NCBI GenBank assembly: GCA_017446745.1
Contig: JAFSQF010000104.1
Coordinates: forward strand, 1-33,163
Reading direction: 5' to 3'
From: Bacteroidales bacterium
GTDB taxonomy: Bacteria; Bacteroidota; Bacteroidia; Bacteroidales; P3
Length of the DNA stretch: 33,163 bases
Shown here: positions 15,865 through 23,337 of the stretch, piece by piece
Layout of the letters: the number at the start of each line of letters is the position of its first letter
Numbering within the stretch: position 1 is the first letter of the stretch
The notes under the pieces: model-generated
What the model was told of the DNA's origin: nothing
What the model saw: the letters and a program-made list of their open reading frames with translations, nothing else
Databases searched by the model: none
Position numbers and translations under genes: made by a program

Positions 15865-17105
15865 GATACAACCATATCTCAGTAGCCATACCTATGCTGG
15901 CCGAGCAGGGAAACGTGGAGGCCTTGCTGCAGAACCTGCAACGACAGACCTTCGGCGATTTCGAGGTGTACCTTTGCATCAACAACCCCGCGAGCTGGGC
16001 ATCGAGCGAAGAGCCGTCGGAGCGCGCCATGTATGCCGACAACCAGGAGACCCTCCATTTCCTCGAGGCCACACGCACCAACTACGCCTTCCGCATCACA
16101 GTGCTCGACCGGCAATGGACGGGCAAGCAACGCGGCGTAGGCTGGGCGCGGAAAGCATTGTTTGAGGCCATTGCGAAGCAGCATGACAACAACGAACTCA
16201 TCGTCAGCCTCGATGCCGATACCGCTATAGATACCGACTATCTGGAGAAGGTGCTGACGGCCATGAACGCCCATCCCGACCACAGCGCCCTCGGCGTGCC
16301 TTACTACCACCCCCTTGGCGGCGATGCCGCAACCGACCGCGCCATGCTGCGCTACGAGCTCTATATGCGGCACTACCACCTGATGATGCTTGACATTGAA
16401 GCCCGGCTGGCGGCCTCACGGGGCGCACAATCGCCGGCAGGCATTCCATTCCCCTATGCTTTCACCGCCTTGGGCAGCGCCATGGTCTTCCCCCTTTGGG
16501 CCTACCGCCGCGTGGGCGGCATAACGCCGCTGCAGGGTGGCGAGGACTTCTACCTGATGCAGAAATTCGCCAAGACCGGCAAGGTGCTGCAACAGTGCGA
16601 CGCCGTGGTGCGTCCGCAGGGACGCCTGTCGAGCCGCGTGCCCTTTGGCACCGGACCGGCCATTGCCGGCGGCCTCGAAGCTATGGAGCTCGCCTATCCT
16701 CTCTACCCTCACGAGGGCTTCGAAGCGGCGAGGGACACCTACGCGCTGTTCCCCGACCTTTACGAGCACGACATCGAGACACCCATGAGCCCTTTCCTGC
16801 GCCAGCAGCTGAGAACCGACGACTTGTGGGGCCCACTACGCAAGAACTTCCGTTCTCGCCACCTCTTCGTCCATGCCTGTGCCGAACGCGCCGACGGCCT
16901 CCGCATCCTGCAGTTCCTCAAACAGTGGCGCCAACAACAACCGTCGCAACGCACGGCGGAAGAAGAGCTCACGCTATTCTGCCGGCAGCATGCAGTCGCA
17001 CTGCCCACCGACCTCTCATTCCGCCTCTCCCCCATTGCCGACCTTGACGCCCTGCGCGACAGCCTTTTCGCCATGGAACAAAACGCCATAGCACGACAAC
17101 ACTGA
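15861..17105 (+). CDS. Family 2 glycosyltransferase
   Basis: The 414-residue protein has a GT-A fold opening: ISVAIPMLAEQGNVEALLQNLQRQTF. The nucleotide/metal motif is Asp118-Ala-Asp120 in LIVSLDADTAID. The acceptor-side motif GGEDFYLMQKF has Glu228/Asp229 as probable catalytic-base region. No membrane helix is visible, so it is cytoplasmic or peripheral. The gene starts inside the peptidase stop codon (ATGA, 15861-15864), forming a three-gene coupled unit with gtrA. The donor sugar and acceptor cannot be told. The partner GtrA suggests a lipid-linked intermediate, possibly for surface glycan or glycoprotein synthesis. Confidence 0.85.
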   Translation: MRYNHISVAIPMLAEQGNVEALLQNLQRQTFGDFEVYLCINNPASWASSEEPSERAMYADNQETLHFLEATRTNYAFRITVLDRQWTGKQRGVGWARKALFEAIAKQHDNNELIVSLDADTAIDTDYLEKVLTAMNAHPDHSALGVPYYHPLGGDAATDRAMLRYELYMRHYHLMMLDIEARLAASRGAQSPAGIPFPYAFTALGSAMVFPLWAYRRVGGITPLQGGEDFYLMQKFAKTGKVLQQCDAVVRPQGRLSSRVPFGTGPAIAGGLEAMELAYPLYPHEGFEAARDTYALFPDLYEHDIETPMSPFLRQQLRTDDLWGPLRKNFRSRHLFVHACAERADGLRILQFLKQWRQQQPSQRTAEEELTLFCRQHAVALPTDLSFRLSPIADLDALRDSLFAMEQNAIARQH

Positions 17106-17244
17106 AAGCGAAGTCCTCAAAAGCCCCCAGAATGATACCGTTAAAGCATGGCTGCCGCACTGCCTATAAGCAGAATGGATAGTCACGCACCTCGCCGCTT
17201 TGCAGAATGCACACCTGCTCACGCCGGGACCCGCCGGAAAAACT

Positions 17245-17850
17245 TCAGGCTTTCACCGTGTCTTCCATCAGCGATGATGCGAAGCCGTCGGCGAGCTGCA
17301 CCAGTGCACAGAGGGGATACTTGTCCTTGGCAGCGTTGAGGTTGCCGAGTGCCTCGCGGCTCTGGAACGGCATATCCCACGCCGTCATATGCCAGCGGAT
17401 AGCGGCAATCTCTGCATCGGTCATGTCAAGACCAAGGCGGAGAAGGATAATGGCGCTTTTCTCGCCGTGGCCTAAAGGGAAATTGCTGTAGTCCACGGTG
17501 TAGCCAGGGTATTCCTCCCAGCGTCCGAAGCTGTTCTGGCGTTTCTTGGTCACCTCCTTGTAGACGTCGGACTTGCAGATGTCATGGAGAAGAGTCGCTA
17601 TAATCACGCTGTCCTCAGGCAGTTCATTTTCAAGAGCCGGGTTGAGACTCAATGCGGTGGCTCGCAGACGCATGGCAGCAGTATACACGTTGTAGGAGTG
17701 GTCGGCCAGACCGCCCTCGTAGTTGCCGTGGAAGTTGGTTGATGCCGGCGCCATAAAGAACCCGCTACCCTTGAGCCAGTCCATCACCTCGTCAATACCC
17801 GCGCGATCGGTCTTGTCAAGCAAATCTAATATCTTGTCTTTTGTTGTCAT
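17245..17850 (-). CDS. HD-domain phosphohydrolase
   Basis: The 201-residue protein has the metal-binding pattern of HD hydrolases: His51 in LADHSYNV, His89-Asp90 in IIATLLHDICK, His128 in LGHGEK, and His154 in IRWHMTAWD. Such proteins hydrolyse phosphoester or nucleotide substrates; this subfamily's substrate is not known to me. It is cytoplasmic, with no signal peptide. The gene faces the gtrA-M14-GT2 operon and lies directly upstream of, and divergent from, the BREX island. Its GC-rich codon use matches the backbone rather than the island, so I count it as a host gene and not a BREX component. Confidence 0.82.
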   Translation of the reverse strand: MTTKDKILDLLDKTDRAGIDEVMDWLKGSGFFMAPASTNFHGNYEGGLADHSYNVYTAAMRLRATALSLNPALENELPEDSVIIATLLHDICKSDVYKEVTKKRQNSFGRWEEYPGYTVDYSNFPLGHGEKSAIILLRLGLDMTDAEIAAIRWHMTAWDMPFQSREALGNLNAAKDKYPLCALVQLADGFASSLMEDTVKA

Positions 17851-18112
17851 TGTATGCCATTTAATTGTTCCGTTACAACGCGGGAAAACATTTTTTATTG
17901 TCCTTCATACACTCCGACAACCAAAATCAGTCGTGTGAGCCTTGTCCGTACATCTGTTTCACTACGCCACACATCTCCGGCGGTAGGCATACGGTGCAGC
18001 CCGATTATCGACAGGGTTTGTCATTTTGTACTGATTCACTGTATAAAAATCAAGCGCATCACAATAAAATCACAATGTTGTCGTTATAAAATGATATATT
18101 TTTTTGAATAAA
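17851..18112. other. Intergenic region, no gene recognised
   Basis: I see no convincing ORF, tRNA or conserved RNA in this stretch. It must hold the promoter of the HD gene on the minus strand, but no clear TTTG / TAnnTTTG pair is visible. Composition changes here from the GC-rich backbone to the AT-richer island. Confidence 0.5.
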
Positions 18113-18376
18113 TTAATAAATGATTATCCGCATTTTCCACAAAGAAGCCTCGGAGACGGGTGCAAACCCCAGTGGAGCGCGCAAAGAAGCCCTGCGCGTG
18201 GCATATTATCTTAATAACCCCAGACACACAGAGTGCAGTCTGGGGATCTGTAAATCGAGCCAGTCCCCGCGTCTCGACCCCTGAAAGGGTGATGAGCACC
18301 GCTGAATAAAATCAAATACTGTGAATAAGAGACTCGATCTCAAATTTGGGCATTTTGCGGATAATCATTAAATTAA
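18113..18376. repeat. Inverted-repeat-bounded structured segment upstream of BREX
   Basis: Imperfect ~20-bp inverted repeats at 18113-18132 and 18356-18376 share a perfect 14-base core (AATGATTATCCGCA, 18119-18132; its complement 18356-18369). The segment between holds several stems: CGCGCA/TGCGCG near 18179-18200, CCCCAGAC/GTCTGGGG near 18219-18246, a GGGT-gcaa-ACCC hairpin near 18160-18171, and a possible long-range GAGACGGG with CCCGCGTCTC. CAAAGAAGCC occurs twice (18140-18149, 18182-18191). It could be a MITE-like repeat, a structured RNA or an invertible segment; none is proven. Confidence 0.55.
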
Positions 18377-18382
18377 AATGGT

Positions 18383-18499
18383 ATGGCAAATCTAAATCGA
18401 CTGAAAGTAATGTTAATAGAGCAAAGCATATCGGAATTATTGGACGTAGATATTCGGGATTTGATAGTGAGCACCAAAACTTCCAATAATCAGAACTAA
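18383..18499 (+). pseudogene. Internally deleted XRE-type regulator remnant
   Basis: A 38-codon ORF opens with MANLNRLKVMLIEQ and ends ISELLDVDIRDLIVSTKTSNNQN. The first part resembles the start, and the second part the end, of the small (about 65-75 residue) helix-turn-helix regulators common in Bacteroidota; the DNA-binding middle of about 30-35 residues is missing. It stops 21 bases before brxA in the same direction, the position expected of a BREX locus regulator. An in-frame internal deletion is the simplest reading, leaving a protein that should not bind DNA. Alternatively it is a genuine mini-protein or a leader peptide. Confidence 0.5.
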
Positions 18500-18520
18500 C
18501 TAAACTAATAACGACCATCT

Positions 18521-19162
18521 ATGGCAAACCGAACACTAACCAGTCCCTATTCTGCCTCCATCACAGGATGTGGGTTTATGTACGAGGAGATGAGAGCATT
18601 GTTGCCGATGCTGATGTCTCCCGACAGAGACTCACTTCTGAAAGAGGAACTCCTGACGGGAGAGCATCTGATGATGAGCAGCGAGAGAACCCGTTCCCGT
18701 GCAATTCCTGAATTTGTAAAACGATATAATGCTGTTCCCAAATCCTTTTGGAACTGGTTTCTTGCCCTGAATGACAAGTCCCAGAGGGTGGCAATGTTCT
18801 ATGTGATATTGAAGACTTACAAGATTGTCTTCGACCTTCATATAAATGTAGTCTTGGAACATTGGCGTGGCGTCGACCAGCGTGTCTCCAAGAACGACTT
18901 GATGATGGAGTTTAATGAGATTTCTGCTAAAGATGCCTTCGTGGAGAGTTGGAGCGAGAACACGAAGGACAGAGTTGCATCGGCAGTGTGTTCCGTATTG
19001 AGAAAAGTCGGACTGATGGAGGAAAAGAACTTCGATTTGAAACCGATAGACTTCTCGGACATAGACAGTACATATTATATACAGAACAACGAACTCTGGT
19101 TTTTGGAGGCTTGCTTCCTTGAACCGTATGAGGTGCAAAAGATAAAGGAGGGACAACTATGA
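18521..19162 (+). CDS. brxA: BREX protein BrxA (DUF1819)
   Basis: The 213-residue protein matches the DUF1819/BrxA family in length and layout. It opens with YSASITGCGFMYEEMRALLPML and has the middle signature ERTRSRAIPEFVKRYNAVPKSFW. A helical C-terminus with FDLKPIDFSD and WFLEACFLEPYEVQKI follows. BrxA has a winged-helix-like fold and binds nucleic acid; its exact role in BREX is unsettled. It is the first intact gene of the island, and its stop overlaps the brxB start by ATGA (19159-19162). Codon use is less GC-rich than that of the HD gene upstream. Confidence 0.9.
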   Translation: MANRTLTSPYSASITGCGFMYEEMRALLPMLMSPDRDSLLKEELLTGEHLMMSSERTRSRAIPEFVKRYNAVPKSFWNWFLALNDKSQRVAMFYVILKTYKIVFDLHINVVLEHWRGVDQRVSKNDLMMEFNEISAKDAFVESWSENTKDRVASAVCSVLRKVGLMEEKNFDLKPIDFSDIDSTYYIQNNELWFLEACFLEPYEVQKIKEGQL

Positions 19163-19767
19163 CAATAGACGAGTTATACGAGAAACTACAGAGTCCCCTG
19201 TTTCAAGATACCCCCAACGGAGACCTCAACTATAACTTCTTTGTGTATCAGTATCCGGCAGAGAAAGAGTATGAGATTCGGCAGCAGATAAAGGAGTTCA
19301 AGGAGCAGCTCATCCGTCCCATCAACTATGTCGATGCTTTGACGATGAACATTTTTGAAGAGTTCTGCAACTTCTTGGATGGACAACCTTTTGGCAAACT
19401 GAATCCTTCGTTCCTCAAATACCTCATTGATAAAGATGATACAAATCCAGAAAGCGTAACCAAGACATTGACTAACAAGGCAAACAGTGATGCTTTCTTC
19501 CAGCATATTCACAACAGGATAATTGAGCACATATCCATCAAGGACAATAAGAAGCGTCCATATATCTTCCTGTATGGAATCGGCAGTATGTATCCGTACC
19601 TTCGGACAAATGTGTTTCTGACCAATTATGAGAAGTACAATCGGAGCAGTGATTACAAACTGATTGTCTTCTACCCTGGCAATGTGAATAAAAACACATA
19701 CCACCTTTTCGGAATGCTCAACGATGAGCACACCTATCGTGCAACATTACTTATAAACGACAGATAA
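19159..19767 (+). CDS. brxB: BREX protein BrxB (DUF1788)
   Basis: The 202-residue protein shows the DUF1788 features: an N-terminal NYNFFVYQYPAEKEYEIRQQIKEFKEQL segment and a C-terminal nucleotide-binding-like fold with FLYGIGSMYPYLRTNVFLTNYE. It ends with KLIVFYPGN and HLFGMLNDEHTYRATLL. The family is found almost only in BREX loci and is required for defence in studied type I systems; its biochemical role is not established. Start and stop overlap the brxA stop, and brxC follows after 11 bases, so the three genes form one transcript. Confidence 0.9.
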   Translation: MTIDELYEKLQSPLFQDTPNGDLNYNFFVYQYPAEKEYEIRQQIKEFKEQLIRPINYVDALTMNIFEEFCNFLDGQPFGKLNPSFLKYLIDKDDTNPESVTKTLTNKANSDAFFQHIHNRIIEHISIKDNKKRPYIFLYGIGSMYPYLRTNVFLTNYEKYNRSSDYKLIVFYPGNVNKNTYHLFGMLNDEHTYRATLLINDR

Positions 19768-19778
19768 TAGTTACAGAT

Positions 19779-22700
19779 ATGAAACTAAAAGACTTATACA
19801 ACAGGGATATTGAACGTAAGGTCAATCCGGCAGTGTCGGCTTCCGACTTCGATGAAGAAACCGTACACACCGAAATAGAGGAGTATGTTTTTACAGACGA
19901 AATCATACAGGGCCTCTACAACATCCTTTCGGCTGTGCAGAAGAAAGAGAAGAACCACTGTGGTATATGGATAAACGGATACTTCGGTTCCGGTAAATCC
20001 CACTTCCTCAAATATCTTGACTATTGTCTCTCTCCACAATACGGTCAGCGTGCTTTGGAGAGGCTGATGGAGGCTGTCGAGGAAAGAGACCCATTGCAAC
20101 ATCCGGACAGCAAACTTGATTTGACGGTTGCAGATATGAAAGACCTCATCATCTGGATGAAGGACAATCAGGTTGATACTATCCTCTTCAATATCGGAAC
20201 CGTCCATAATATCAACGGTAACGAGAAGAAGGTCTTCCTTGATGTCTTTTGGGCAGAACTCAATGAATTCCGTGGATACAACAAGTTCAACATTGCACTG
20301 GCTCAACATTTTGAGAAACTGCTTGACAGCAAGGGCAAATTTGATGAGTTCAAGCAGCGTATTGCAGATGACGGATTTGATTGGAACGAACAGGCATCCG
20401 ACCTTGCAGACCAAGAACTGGACTATGTGCTTGACATCGGCAAGGAACTGGTCCCCACGATGACCACAGACATCATCAGGAAACGTATTGTCGAGGACGA
20501 CTCCTACATCAGTGTGGAGACATTTATGAAGGAACTGAAGAGCTTCATCGACGGCAAGGGCAAGAACTACCATCTTCTTTTCTTGGTCGATGAGATTAGT
20601 CAGTTTATTGATGGACGTGGTGGTTTGTTGCTGCAACTCCAAGAAATCGTCACACGGCTGCACGAGGTGTGTGAAGACCGAGTATGGCTTGGTTGCACAG
20701 CACAACAAGACCTCACCGAACTGCTTGATGACTGTAAGATTACAAAGACCAATGAGGATTACGGAAAGATTATGGGTCGTTTCGAGGTCAGAGTTTCTCT
20801 TAAAGGGACCCAGCCAGAGTATATCACCCAGAAACGTATCCTTGACAAGACCGGTGGTGCCGAGATTGAACTGGGGAAACTCTACGAAGAGAAGAAGAAC
20901 GCCATCGACAACCAGTTCCAACTTCCTTCGGGATACAAGAAATTTTCCGACAAGGAGGAGTTTATTGCCTACTATCCCTTTGTTCCCTACCAGTTCAAAC
21001 TGATAATGCAGGTTTTCAACAACTTTGTAGATATCGGGTTTGTTGAACGTGAGGTCAAAGGTAACGAGCGAAGCATCATCAAGGTAACACACGCTACAGC
21101 CAAAATGACGAAAGATGAAGAAGTGGGCAAATTCATTTCGTTTGACCAATTCTTCAATGCAATGTTCCAAGGCAGTCTGATGAATCTCGGACAACGGGCA
21201 ATACAGAACGCCAACGGCATCATCCAAGAATACAAAGACCCCGAATTTGGTCAGAGAGTGGTCAATATACTGTTTATGATATGCTACCTCTCGGAGACAG
21301 ACAAACTACAATTCCCTGCCACTGTCGAGAACATCACGAACCTCTTGATGACGGATGTGGATACACAGAAGTTGTCCATCAAACACGATGTGCAAGAGGT
21401 GCTCGACTATCTCTGTGAGAAGAACATCATCCGTTACGAGTCGAAGAAAGGAACGGCATCGGACTACTACTGCTTCTATACGGAGGATGAAATGGAGGTT
21501 GCCCAACTCATCAAGAACCAACAGGTTGATAATGCCACGATGGCAGAGGAATTGAAAAAGATATTCTTCGACTATATGGGCAATCCATCGAACCGTGAGA
21601 CATACCGTAGCAACAAGTTCTCCATTGCCTGTTTCATAATGGGGAGAAGTTATCTCTCCAACAATGCAGACATCGAGATAGAACTGGTGATGGAAGACGA
21701 TTTCGGAGGCAACTGCCATCAGTATGCACTCCAAAACAAGGCAAACAGATTGTCATTCCTTATAGGACCTCTGTATAATGCAAACAATGCTTTCCGAAAC
21801 GAGTTCTTCAACTTCTGCAAAGTGCAGCAATACTTGAAGACACCTGCATCAAGCGACACGAGGAAGCGGACAATGGACGATTTCAGAAAGCGTGCAAGAG
21901 AGACCTACGACAGCAAGATTGTGCCCGAGTTCAAGAAGATGTTCGACAACTGTGAGGTGGTGTCCAGTCAAGATGTCATCACAGCAAAGCTTGCCACCCT
22001 CAAAGGAAAGGAGCGATACAAGAGTGCATTGGAAAGTCATTTTGAAAACAACTATCCATACGGTCGTTTAGTCACCGACCCGATATTTCCCCGTACAAGT
22101 GACGATTTACGAAAGGCAATCCTCCGTAAGATAAACACAGGCGACTATGAGGGTTTGCATGCAGAATTGACTGACCCGGAGAAACCCGTTGAGAACTACC
22201 TCCTCCAACAAGGACGGGAATTGAGTCTCGGAGACATCACCAAGAAATTCTCGGGTGCTCCCTATGGTTGGAACGAGCTTTGCACGATGTATGTCGTAAA
22301 TGAATTGGTGAGGAGACATAAACGAGACTATTCCTACAACAACGACCCCAACACCGAGACCAAGATTATCGCCACTGCTATGACAACCAGCGACCGGAAC
22401 AAAATCGTTGTCCGTCCGGCACAGGCAATCAGCAGAGACGTTTTGGACAATTTCACTGGCGCTTGGAAAAAGGTGTTTGGATTCAACTCGGCACCATCCA
22501 ACGACAGTAGTGAATTGTTCCGTGGTGCCAAAGAGAAACTGAAAGAGGCTATTGAGAAGATGGGTATATTGAGAGACAATATCTCCAAATATCCCTTTGT
22601 TTCTCCAGTGGTAGAAGCCATTCATCTCTTCGAGGAATGGGAGTCCAAACGAGACCCTGTCCAATTCTTCAATGCCATCGTCCAAGGACAGGACAAAGGC

Positions 22701-23330
22701 AAAGCATTGGTTGATAGATGCAAGGAAGTCAAACAGTTTACCGACGATCAATTGTCCCGTTACATAGAGTTCCTACGGTATATTGACAACAACAAGGAGA
22801 ACTTCGATTTCCTTCCGGACAACAAGAAGTCATCGGCAGAGAAGTTCAAGGAGTTGGTTGATGATGAGACTCCATTTGAACGGATGCCGTCCTACAACAA
22901 GTTGAAGAAAGAGATTGAGGCTGCCTTGAATGAGATTAAGAAAGGTCTGTGTGCAGAGATTGCCGCCAACTACGGGAAAGCATATACCGACCTGCAAGAG
23001 GTGTGTAAGGAGAATGGCGTCTCTGAAGACATCCTCCCCAATCTGCAATCCACCATCACATCCAAGACCAACACCGACAACCTCTATGCACTGAAAGACA
23101 ACCGTTCCACCGACGAGTTCTATACCCATTGGGTGAAGGTGATTCTGGACAAGAAAGATCCCGACGGTGGCGGTAATCCAACGGGCAGGAAGACCGCCAG
23201 CATCACCTTGAACACACGGACCCGGCAGAAACTGACCAACGAAAGCGAGGTGGATGACTACTTGGCACAACTCAAACAACAACTGATGAAACACATCAAC
23301 GACAACGAAGATGTAATGGTTATCAAGTAA
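19779..23330 (+). CDS. brxC: BREX ATPase BrxC
   Basis: At 1183 residues this has the usual BrxC/PglY length. The Walker A motif is FGSGKSHF with Lys73 (GYFGSGKSHFLKY), and Walker B is LLFLVDEISQF with Asp271-Glu272. A sensor-like WLGCTAQQDL follows near residue 307. The C-terminal half is helical and charged, typical of the family. BrxC is the large P-loop ATPase of the BREX complex and is thought to couple nucleotide binding to assembly or DNA recognition with PglX. It starts 11 bases after brxB and ends 7 bases before pglX. No truncation or frameshift is seen. Confidence 0.93.
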   Translation: MKLKDLYNRDIERKVNPAVSASDFDEETVHTEIEEYVFTDEIIQGLYNILSAVQKKEKNHCGIWINGYFGSGKSHFLKYLDYCLSPQYGQRALERLMEAVEERDPLQHPDSKLDLTVADMKDLIIWMKDNQVDTILFNIGTVHNINGNEKKVFLDVFWAELNEFRGYNKFNIALAQHFEKLLDSKGKFDEFKQRIADDGFDWNEQASDLADQELDYVLDIGKELVPTMTTDIIRKRIVEDDSYISVETFMKELKSFIDGKGKNYHLLFLVDEISQFIDGRGGLLLQLQEIVTRLHEVCEDRVWLGCTAQQDLTELLDDCKITKTNEDYGKIMGRFEVRVSLKGTQPEYITQKRILDKTGGAEIELGKLYEEKKNAIDNQFQLPSGYKKFSDKEEFIAYYPFVPYQFKLIMQVFNNFVDIGFVEREVKGNERSIIKVTHATAKMTKDEEVGKFISFDQFFNAMFQGSLMNLGQRAIQNANGIIQEYKDPEFGQRVVNILFMICYLSETDKLQFPATVENITNLLMTDVDTQKLSIKHDVQEVLDYLCEKNIIRYESKKGTASDYYCFYTEDEMEVAQLIKNQQVDNATMAEELKKIFFDYMGNPSNRETYRSNKFSIACFIMGRSYLSNNADIEIELVMEDDFGGNCHQYALQNKANRLSFLIGPLYNANNAFRNEFFNFCKVQQYLKTPASSDTRKRTMDDFRKRARETYDSKIVPEFKKMFDNCEVVSSQDVITAKLATLKGKERYKSALESHFENNYPYGRLVTDPIFPRTSDDLRKAILRKINTGDYEGLHAELTDPEKPVENYLLQQGRELSLGDITKKFSGAPYGWNELCTMYVVNELVRRHKRDYSYNNDPNTETKIIATAMTTSDRNKIVVRPAQAISRDVLDNFTGAWKKVFGFNSAPSNDSSELFRGAKEKLKEAIEKMGILRDNISKYPFVSPVVEAIHLFEEWESKRDPVQFFNAIVQGQDKGKALVDRCKEVKQFTDDQLSRYIEFLRYIDNNKENFDFLPDNKKSSAEKFKELVDDETPFERMPSYNKLKKEIEAALNEIKKGLCAEIAANYGKAYTDLQEVCKENGVSEDILPNLQSTITSKTNTDNLYALKDNRSTDEFYTHWVKVILDKKDPDGGGNPTGRKTASITLNTRTRQKLTNESEVDDYLAQLKQQLMKHINDNEDVMVIK

Positions 23331-23337
23331 AGATGTT

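Noticed and set aside
18084-18299. 71-codon minus-strand ORF in the segment before BREX
   Set aside because: It follows hairpin repeats rather than coding constraint. I treat the region as a structured repeat or RNA candidate.
18140-18300. tRNA, tmRNA or cobalamin riboswitch in the structured segment
   Set aside because: There is no cloverleaf with a T-loop GTTCRA and acceptor stem, no tmRNA ends, and no B12-box pattern on either strand.
19794-21227. 477-codon minus-strand ORF opposite brxC
   Set aside because: It is antisense to the conserved ATPase core of BrxC and has no recognisable domain.
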